Positions 58,477 through 64,000 of a stretch of 64,000 nucleotides of DNA are shown piece after piece. The DNA lies in the NCBI GenBank assembly GCA_963422655.1, contig OY730440.1, positions 1,798,001 through 1,862,000 on the forward strand. Direction: 5' to 3'. A program made the position numbers and the translations under genes. The stretch is from CATQHS01 sp963422655. Its GTDB lineage: Bacteria; Actinomycetota; Acidimicrobiia; Acidimicrobiales; Aldehydirespiratoraceae. How positions within the stretch are numbered: the first letter of the stretch is position 1; each line of letters opens with the position of its first letter. The notes beneath the pieces were generated by a model. That model ran no database searches, had not been told where the DNA came from, and saw nothing but the letters and a program-made list of their open reading frames with translations.

Positions 58477-59706
58477 TCACGATGGCTGTTCGCCTTTGGC
58501 TTTGGGCGGCAAAAAGGCCCTGATGATGGTGTCATTCAGCCTCCACCCTTTGGGTCGTTTCACCAACAGACCGGCTTGGTCGAGCCGGTTGAGGTCACGG
58601 CTCAGCGTCCGGGGTCCGGTAGTCGCGTACAGCCCGGCGAGCTGTGGGCGCAGGTTCGCCAGTTCGTTCTTGGCTACGTCGACACCTGAAGGCATGGCCA
58701 GCACCAAGCAGCGTTGCCGCTCTCGCGCCGGGCTCGGGGGGAACCTTTCCATGGTTGTGTGCACGAAGTTGACCCAGGTCACGTCGAACTGCTCCTGGCG
58801 TACTTGTTCGATCTGGTTTCGCAGGCCGTCTACGAACCCCTGGATCGCGTAGACCAGGAACCGGCTGGTGTCGGCTTTGGAGCTGGATCGGGCCAGCTCG
58901 CGATAGTACTGGTCCCGGGTGAGGTTGTAATGATTCGACAGGAGATGGGCAGCGGGTAACGGCACCATGCCGCATCTGGCCAGGATCAAGAATTCGAGCA
59001 GCCTCGCGGTTCGCCCGTTGCCGTCGCCGAAGGGGTGCAACCACGCCATGTAGAGATGGGCGTAGATGGCGCTGACCACTGCCAGCGCGAACCTGATCTC
59101 TGGATCATCGGATCGGAACGTAGCGCTCTGCAGCCACCCGGCCAGGCGTTCGAGCAGGTACTCACAGTCCTCCGCCGGTGCGCCCCGGTAGCCGGCGACA
59201 CCGACAGGGTAATGACGCAGCGCCCCGGGCTCGACATGCGATTCGTACTCGGTTCCGTCGAGGACTCGGCGGTTGAGCTCGCAGATCGATTCCCTGGTAA
59301 TGATGGTTTGCTGCCCGGACATGACCTGTTCGGCGATTTCGTTCAGCGTGTCGAGCACGTTGCGCACTTCGCGCTCCTGATAGGCCCGCGACACCGGGGC
59401 GCTGAAGGTGCCGCGCAGGATGCCCTTCACTTGGTCCTGCGTGAGGGTGTTGCCCTCGATGGCGGTGGTGGCCTGGGCGCCCTTGACGAGGGCGACTTCC
59501 CACAGCCTTTTGGCAACGCTGGGCTTCAGGGGGGCGCCGGCCAGATGCTCGCATTTGGAACGAGCTTCTCCCAGCAGCATCCAGACCTTGTGGCCCAAGG
59601 AATTGACGTCGGAGGCCTCGAACGTGATCCACCGATGGGATTCCTGGTGGTGTTCACCAGCGGTTGGATAATCTGACGACGTTTGGGAATGAGAGGAGGA
59701 ACCCAT
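58477..59706 (-). CDS. Fic domain protein (AMPylator), class II
   Basis: A 409-aa protein. A Fic_N-type region (WITFEASDVNSLGHKVWMLL) is followed by the inhibitory motif TAIEGN (S/T-xxx-E-G/N) ahead of the core, and the Fic motif HPFGDGNGRTARLLE with catalytic His. The C-terminus has a winged-helix-like tail (TLSRDLNRLDQAGLLVKR). Fic enzymes transfer AMP to Ser/Thr/Tyr of target proteins; the inhibitory helix keeps them silent. The target is unknown and no separate antitoxin gene is adjacent. Start is uncertain: ATG 59706 or GTG 59742, both overlapping the divergent neighbour's 5' end. Confidence 0.88.
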   Translation of the reverse strand: MGSSSHSQTSSDYPTAGEHHQESHRWITFEASDVNSLGHKVWMLLGEARSKCEHLAGAPLKPSVAKRLWEVALVKGAQATTAIEGNTLTQDQVKGILRGTFSAPVSRAYQEREVRNVLDTLNEIAEQVMSGQQTIITRESICELNRRVLDGTEYESHVEPGALRHYPVGVAGYRGAPAEDCEYLLERLAGWLQSATFRSDDPEIRFALAVVSAIYAHLYMAWLHPFGDGNGRTARLLEFLILARCGMVPLPAAHLLSNHYNLTRDQYYRELARSSSKADTSRFLVYAIQGFVDGLRNQIEQVRQEQFDVTWVNFVHTTMERFPPSPARERQRCLVLAMPSGVDVAKNELANLRPQLAGLYATTGPRTLSRDLNRLDQAGLLVKRPKGWRLNDTIIRAFLPPKAKGEQPS

Positions 59707-60397
59707 GGGTGAGATGGTTGAGCTCAGCGTCAACGCAACCACAGCTCGAGGTTACGTGGCTATCAGCTCAGGTGGTACCGGGCCCGGTGTGATCGTGCTC
59801 CAGGAGTGGTGGGGACTGGTCCCTCAGATCAAGGGTGTGTGCGACTTGCTGGCCCGGGCAGGGTTCACGGCCCTGGCCCCGGATCTGTACCACGGTGAGA
59901 TGGCCGCTCACACCGAGATGGACAAAGCCGGCGAGCTGATGACCAACCTGCCCCCCGAGCGAGCTGCACGTGACATGTCGGCCGCTATCGACTTCCTGCT
60001 GGATCACGAGGCCTGTTCGTCGTCGACGGTGGGCGTCACCGGGTTCTGCATGGGTGGTCTGCTGGCCCTGCGGATCGCGGCCCTCGAGGGGGAGCGGGTG
60101 TCGGCGGCCGCTCCTTTCTACGGAGCCCCGTTGAGTGACGATTCGCTGGACTGGAGCAATCTGAGCGCTGCGGTCGAAGGCCATTTTGCCGAGGTCGACG
60201 ATTTCTTCCCGCCCGAGGCATGTGCCGCCTTGGCCTCGGATCTTCGCCAACTGGGCAAGGACGTGACCTTCCATTTCTATCCCGGTACCGGTCACGGGTT
60301 CGGGAACTGGGAGGATCCTCTGGGCGCCTATGACGAGGTGGCCTGGCACAGGGCGCAGGAACGGACTCTGGCCTTCCTGCGATCCAACGTCAGATAG
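59705..60397 (+). CDS. Dienelactone hydrolase family protein
   Basis: A 230-aa alpha/beta hydrolase. The nucleophile is Cys in GVTGFCMGGLLALRIAA, with the acid in AEVDDFFPPEACAAL and His in YPGTGHGFGNWED, the Cys-Asp-His triad of dienelactone hydrolases. The physiological substrate is unknown. GGAGGAA stands before the ATG and a GATAAT box at 59667-59672. Its 5' end meets that of the divergent fic gene. Confidence 0.9.
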   Translation: MGEMVELSVNATTARGYVAISSGGTGPGVIVLQEWWGLVPQIKGVCDLLARAGFTALAPDLYHGEMAAHTEMDKAGELMTNLPPERAARDMSAAIDFLLDHEACSSSTVGVTGFCMGGLLALRIAALEGERVSAAAPFYGAPLSDDSLDWSNLSAAVEGHFAEVDDFFPPEACAALASDLRQLGKDVTFHFYPGTGHGFGNWEDPLGAYDEVAWHRAQERTLAFLRSNVR

Positions 60398-60415
60398 ATC
60401 GGATAGGTGCTCGGC

Positions 60416-60913
60416 ATGGGTCTCGAACCCGAGTTGGTCAACAAGCTCACTTGGAAGATCCCCAACGCCTTGGTCTTGGTGGGTTCGCGAGCTGGGGAGG
60501 AGCGCAACGCCATGACCACGAGCTGGGTCACCCAACTCGCTATGGAGCCGGTGCTGGTCGGGGTCGGTGTCGACAACACGGCTGTGACCCACCGGCTGAT
60601 CTCCGACGGTGGTTCTTTCACCGTCAATCTGTGGGATGCCGATGACACCCGGGTGTTCGTGAAATTCTCCAAACCGGCTGCATACGAGAGCGGCACTCTC
60701 AACGGCCGGGCGGTGACCGAATCAGCTACCGGCGCGCCCGTGTTCACCGAGGCGATCGCCTACCTCGATTGCGAAGTGCGTCACAGTTTCGACCTGGGCA
60801 CCCACACCCTGTTCGTTGGGGAGCTGGTCGGTGGGGCCATCCACGACGATACGGTCCGAGCCGCGGCCATGAGCGATACCCGCATGAAATACGGCGGAGT
60901 TCGGCGCCATTGA
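60416..60913 (+). CDS. Flavin reductase / FMN-binding split-barrel protein
   Basis: A 165-aa protein of the flavin reductase-like family: a split-barrel with PNALVLVGSRAGEERNAMTTSWVTQLAMEPVLVGVGVDNTAVTH, SFTVNLWDADD, and CEVRHSFDLGTHTLFVGELVGG. It probably supplies reduced FMN or acts as a flavoprotein reductase. ATG at 60416 is chosen; GTG at 60407 is possible. It follows the dienelactone hydrolase by 18 nt, probably in one transcript. Confidence 0.85.
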   Translation: MGLEPELVNKLTWKIPNALVLVGSRAGEERNAMTTSWVTQLAMEPVLVGVGVDNTAVTHRLISDGGSFTVNLWDADDTRVFVKFSKPAAYESGTLNGRAVTESATGAPVFTEAIAYLDCEVRHSFDLGTHTLFVGELVGGAIHDDTVRAAAMSDTRMKYGGVRRH

Positions 60914-60970
60914 GTCCCAGGGTTGGCGCCGATCGATCCCGGGATAGTTCGAGGTCGTCGTCGCCCCGCC

Positions 60971-61576
60971 TCAGCCGGTAACGCCGGAGCCTTCGGTGTT
61001 GTCGAGCTCATTCGAGCGGACCAGTGGCTCGGGCGCGGTCTCACTGTCTCCGCCGGGGTCGGGTACCGTCATCTTGTCCCAGGGTGTGGCATTGAGCCAG
61101 GCCAGCACAGCCCGGTAGTGAGCGATGCCGTACTCGCGGGCTGCGTCGGTGAAGTCGTTGAAGTGGAAGTCCGAGCGCTCGAGCTCTCGCAACCTCCGAC
61201 GGATCCGGGCCCGCTCGATCGCTACGAGGTCAGTGAGTCCATCCGCGTCGAGAGATCTTCCGAAGAAGACCCGAATCAGAAAGGGGTCGCGGACACGAGG
61301 TGCGGCTCCTGAAGACTGATGGAGCCACTCGGCGAACGCGGCCCGGCCCGCGTCGGTGATCTGGTAGCGCGTCGAGTTGCGCTGGCCCGAGCCGGTTGCC
61401 TCGATGAGCCCGAGGTCGGCGAGCGTGCGCAGTTCCCGGTAGATCTGGCTGCGGGTGATCGTCCAGAAATGTTCCACTGTGCTGGCGCAGGCATCGTCGA
61501 GTTGCCATCCGCTCATCGGCCCGATCGACAGGAATCCCAGGACAGTTGCGGCGGTGTCGTTCATCTCGGTGGCCAT
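60971..61576 (-). CDS. PadR-family transcriptional regulator
   Basis: A 201-aa regulator. The winged helix (about 10-85) reads VLGFLSIGPMSGWQLDDACASTVEHFWTITRSQIYRELRTLADLGLIE, the PadR hallmark, followed by a C-terminal helical dimerisation domain (PadR C-terminal type; RARIRRRLRELE). The ligand is unknown. It is divergent from the carotenoid oxygenase gene over 65 bp, so it likely controls that gene. ATG 61576 or 61564. Confidence 0.88.
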   Translation of the reverse strand: MATEMNDTAATVLGFLSIGPMSGWQLDDACASTVEHFWTITRSQIYRELRTLADLGLIEATGSGQRNSTRYQITDAGRAAFAEWLHQSSGAAPRVRDPFLIRVFFGRSLDADGLTDLVAIERARIRRRLRELERSDFHFNDFTDAAREYGIAHYRAVLAWLNATPWDKMTVPDPGGDSETAPEPLVRSNELDNTEGSGVTG

Positions 61577-61607
61577 ACGACAGGGTACAATATTTTGGGT
61601 GAGGGGA

Positions 61608-61635
61608 TTGACATGACTATTTGGACTGATATAGT
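61608..61635 (+). promoter_or_regulatory. Near-consensus promoter giving a leaderless carotenoid oxygenase mRNA
   Basis: TTGACA (61608-61613), a 16-nt spacer and TATAGT (61630-61635). The ATG follows after 6 nt, so transcription would start at or next to the start codon, with no room for a Shine-Dalgarno sequence. It lies between the divergent PadR gene and the oxygenase. Confidence 0.8.
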
Positions 61636-61641
61636 GGCTTC

Positions 61642-63183
61642 ATGTTTTCTCGACGTTCCTTCCTTGCTGGTAGTTCGGCCGTGCTCCTCACCGCTTGCGG
61701 GGCCGGTAGAGCTGCTCCCGCCGCTGTCCCGCCGGTGACGGTGCCCGCTACCGACGTTGCATCGACGACAGCAGTTGCGACATCGACGACGGTAGCACCC
61801 ACGACGACGGCATCACCATCCACGTCGGCACCGACACCGGTCGATACCGGACCATGGTGGCTGTCGGGTAACTACGCTCCGGTTCCGAATGATCACACCC
61901 AACTCGATCTGGACGTGGTCGGGGAGCTGCCCCCCGCCTTGTCCGGGTTGTATGTTCGCAACGGCCCGAACCCGGCTGTAGAAAGTTCGTCGCACTGGTT
62001 CCTCGGCAACGGCATGGTGCACGGCCTGTGGCTGCGCGAAGGGCGAGCCGAGATGTATGCCCGTCGCTACATCGACACGCCCTATCACCGCGGTGACGTG
62101 GCGCCGCAGGCCCCGCCTCAGGGGCCGGTCGCATTGGCCAACGTGTCGGCTGTATCGCATGCGGGCCGACTCCTCGCGCTCGGCGAGGTCGGTTTCCCTT
62201 ACCAGTTGTCGCCCGAGGATCTCGCCACAATCGGACCCTTCGACTTCGACGGTGCTCTCACGACCAACATGACCGCTCATCCCAAGATCGACCCGGTCAG
62301 CGGAGAGATGTGTTTCTTCGGTTACAGCCTGCTAGAACCGAAGGTGACCTATCACGTCGCCGATGTCGAAGGCCGCTTGGCGCGCAGCTTCGATGTCGAG
62401 GTGTCGGCTCCACAGATGATGCACGACATGGCCATGACCAGCACCGATGCCATCTTCATGGACCTACCCGTGGACTTCGACATCGGCCTCGTCGCGGAAG
62501 GTTTCCCCTACCGATGGAACCCGGATCGAGGAGCACGACTCGGCGTACTGGCCCGTGACGCCGATGCCGACACCACGGAATGGTTCGATATCGACCCCTG
62601 CTACGTCTTTCACACCATCGGAGCCTGGCGCGAAGGCAATATCGTGACGCTGAATGCGGTGCGCTACCCGAAGCTCTGGTTGGAATCGTCCACAGAGGGA
62701 TTTCCCGAGGCGTTTGCTTGGCAGTGGCGAATCGATACCGCCGCCAGGACCGTTCGAGAGACCCAACTCGATGATCGCCCGATCGAGTTTCCGACCATCA
62801 ATACGCATGTGCTCGGATCGAGGTTTCGTTACAGCTACGCCACGTCACTCACCCCGAACTTCGCCTCCCCTCGGACCAGCGTCACCGTCAAGTACGACAA
62901 CACCGTTGCTTCAGAGGCATTCGAGCATCCGGCGGGAGCCATCGCGGCTGAGCCGCGCTTTGTCGGTGACCCGGACCGATCTTCTGCTGAGGACGGTGGA
63001 TGGCTGCTCACCTTCCGGCACGACTTGGCCGACGAGCGGTCCGAGCTGATCGTGATGGACGCCCAGGACGTGGCGTCGGGACCAGTAGCGCGGGTCGTGA
63101 TCCCCCAGCGCATACCGTTCGGCTTCCACGGAATCTGGCACGACCCGAGCGGATTCCCCACTCTTGGCGCTGGAGCCGCCTAG
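61642..63183 (+). CDS. Carotenoid oxygenase family protein exported as a Tat lipoprotein (putative)
   Basis: A 513-aa protein. The N-terminus has a Tat-like SRRSFLAG, a hydrophobic stretch and a lipobox LTAC, then a Thr/Ala/Pro/Ser-rich linker (about 20-70). The RPE65-type propeller starts LSGLYVRNGPNP; the four Fe-binding His are in TAHPKID, MMHDMAMT, VFHTIGAW and GFHGIWH. Such enzymes cleave carotenoids or apocarotenoids oxidatively. Export of this family is uncommon and suggests action on envelope or external carotenoid-like substrates (inference). Confidence 0.85.
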   Translation: MFSRRSFLAGSSAVLLTACGAGRAAPAAVPPVTVPATDVASTTAVATSTTVAPTTTASPSTSAPTPVDTGPWWLSGNYAPVPNDHTQLDLDVVGELPPALSGLYVRNGPNPAVESSSHWFLGNGMVHGLWLREGRAEMYARRYIDTPYHRGDVAPQAPPQGPVALANVSAVSHAGRLLALGEVGFPYQLSPEDLATIGPFDFDGALTTNMTAHPKIDPVSGEMCFFGYSLLEPKVTYHVADVEGRLARSFDVEVSAPQMMHDMAMTSTDAIFMDLPVDFDIGLVAEGFPYRWNPDRGARLGVLARDADADTTEWFDIDPCYVFHTIGAWREGNIVTLNAVRYPKLWLESSTEGFPEAFAWQWRIDTAARTVRETQLDDRPIEFPTINTHVLGSRFRYSYATSLTPNFASPRTSVTVKYDNTVASEAFEHPAGAIAAEPRFVGDPDRSSAEDGGWLLTFRHDLADERSELIVMDAQDVASGPVARVVIPQRIPFGFHGIWHDPSGFPTLGAGAA

Positions 63184-63241
63184 ATTGGCCCGGAGCGCCG
63201 TCCTGATCGAGGATTGCCATCATCGTCAACGAGAACAAACC

Positions 63242-63607
63242 ATGAAGCAGTTCGAGTCCGAGAAGTATGTGAGTGTCAAGACCTTCAAGAAGTCCGGCGA
63301 AGGGGTCGCGGCGCCGGTGTGGATGACCGTCATCGACGATCGGCTCTTCTTCACGACACCGACGAGCAGCTTCAAGGTGGTCCGGATCCGCAACAATCCG
63401 AACGTCGAAGTCGCTGCCAGCGACGCCCGAGGTAACGTCCACAGCGAATGGGCGGCCGGAACGGCCCGAATTCTCGATGACGCCGAGTTCTCACCGGCTC
63501 GCAAGTCGGTCCACGAGAAGTACCGGTTCACATGGTGGATGTTCGGGCTCTACGTCCGAGTCAAACGATTGAAGCTCATCGGTATCGAAGTAACCGGCAA
63601 CCCCTGA
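63242..63607 (+). CDS. PPOX-class F420-dependent oxidoreductase
   Basis: A 121-aa split-barrel protein. FKKSGEGVAAPVWMTVIDDRLFFTTPTSSFKVVRIRNNPNVEVAASDARG is the standard core of small actinobacterial F420/FMN-dependent PPOX-like enzymes; the C-terminus has an aromatic stretch (YRFTWWMFGLYVR). The substrate is unknown. It follows the carotenoid oxygenase by 58 nt. ATG at 63242 begins the conserved region. Confidence 0.85.
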   Translation: MKQFESEKYVSVKTFKKSGEGVAAPVWMTVIDDRLFFTTPTSSFKVVRIRNNPNVEVAASDARGNVHSEWAAGTARILDDAEFSPARKSVHEKYRFTWWMFGLYVRVKRLKLIGIEVTGNP

Positions 63608-63687
63608 GATTGTTCGACTACAGGCAAACGGATCTGATCAGATCGAGAGGGCGTGGACCATCCGCCGCTACCGGCGAGTTCGGTCGT

Positions 63688-64000
63688 TTATGGTCCGGTT
63701 TGGCTAGAGCTGGGCAGGCCGTGGTGGGGCGGGACGTCGAGATTGCCGATGGCATCGGCGCGCCGATGGAGTAATTCGACGGTGTTGCCCAAGTCCAGCG
63801 TGATGACATAGCGCCGGGCCGCGGTCTCTTCGACGACGAAAGCGCCGAGGGCATCGAGGTCGGCCTCGGTGACATCACGCCCAGCCTTGTCGAGCATCTC
63901 CTTCATCTCGTCGAAGGTCATGCTCGAGCGGCCGGTGGCGGCGCCGACCCTCTGGAGATGCTCGGGCCGGTTACGGCTCGCCGTGAAGAGCCCGGTGCGC
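63688..64000 (-). CDS. C-terminal part of an unidentified gene, cut by the window edge
   Basis: The minus-strand frame is open to position 64000 and ends with TAA at 63688; 103 codons are visible. The sequence (RTGLFTASRNRPEHLQRVGAATG..., then MTFDEMKEMLDKAGRDVTEADLDALGAFVVEE) is coding-like and continues across an internal Met, so the true start lies outside the window. I do not recognise the family. The final 25 residues look poorly constrained. Confidence 0.6.
   Translation of the reverse strand, partial: RTGLFTASRNRPEHLQRVGAATGRSSMTFDEMKEMLDKAGRDVTEADLDALGAFVVEETAARRYVITLDLGNTVELLHRRADAIGNLDVPPHHGLPSSSQTGP

Noticed and set aside
58477..59742. Fic as the toxin of a two-gene toxin-antitoxin system
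   Set aside because: No small antitoxin gene is adjacent and the inhibitory TAIEGN motif is within the same chain.

Overview
The window reads as chromosome of a high-G+C actinobacterium, most likely class Acidimicrobiia (inference from gene content). Actinobacterial hallmarks are a dnaK-grpE-dnaJ-hspR-clpB operon with a HAIR-like operator, a WhiB regulator with an AT-hook, the clpS-DUF2017 pair, pknB convergent with trpG, EtfD, frequent GTG starts, and many start codons 6-9 nt downstream of a TANNNT -10 box (leaderless transcription). No insertion sequence, prophage, CRISPR array or replication origin was seen. Almost all genes are core metabolism or housekeeping; accessory character is limited to the envelope-polysaccharide block (2-10.5 kb), an A+T-rich spot near 27.3 kb and a large sialidase gene (49.8-53.4 kb).

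Layout. 0-2 kb: partial tRNA-Ser, pheA, a metallo-beta-lactamase-fold hydrolase. 2-10.6 kb: surface glycan modification: an acyltransferase/GT-C fusion, DUF2304, and on the minus strand a tightly coupled GNAT-like gene, two GT-C paralogues (one frameshifted), a CE4 deacetylase and a methyltransferase. 10.6-17.5 kb: tRNA-Leu; PP2C phosphatase and PknB (PASTA kinase), convergent with gpmA-etfD-trpG. 17.5-24 kb: HspR-controlled chaperone operon. 24-30.7 kb: purA-purB, a small unknown gene, pyrE, ilvD, a TetR regulator divergent from hsp20 across a perfect palindrome. 31-32 kb: tRNA-Glu-Asp-Phe. 31.7-42.8 kb: ctaA-clpS-DUF2017 divergent from ctaB and a respiratory run that holds a ligand-less cytochrome oxidase subunit I paralogue, a subunit III-like protein, an unknown membrane protein, then a complete caa3-type oxidase (ctaC-D-E-F) and ctaG. 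42.8-49.6 kb: serS, pdxH, a whiB7-like/tlpA/ccdA operon with a long attenuator-bearing leader, a FatA-like thioesterase, a second MBL hydrolase and orn. 49.8-53.4 kb: secreted sialidase with LamG-like domains and a run of 14 G in the signal-peptide region. 53.4-57.3 kb: dut, a HATPase-like gene, DUF4031, lysC, asd. 57.3-64 kb: DUF2236, Fic, dienelactone hydrolase, flavin reductase, PadR divergent from a Tat/lipoprotein carotenoid oxygenase, an F420-type oxidoreductase and a gene cut by the window edge.

How the parts fit. ctaA and ctaB make heme A for the adjacent ctaCDEF oxidase, with CtaG for copper insertion and CcdA/TlpA for extracytoplasmic thiol chemistry. purA/purB/pyrE/dut serve nucleotide metabolism; lysC-asd, ilvD and pheA serve amino acid synthesis. 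The most interesting signals are the dead-looking oxidase subunit pair, the whiB7-like leader, the poly-G tract in the sialidase, and the window-wide leaderless promoter pattern.
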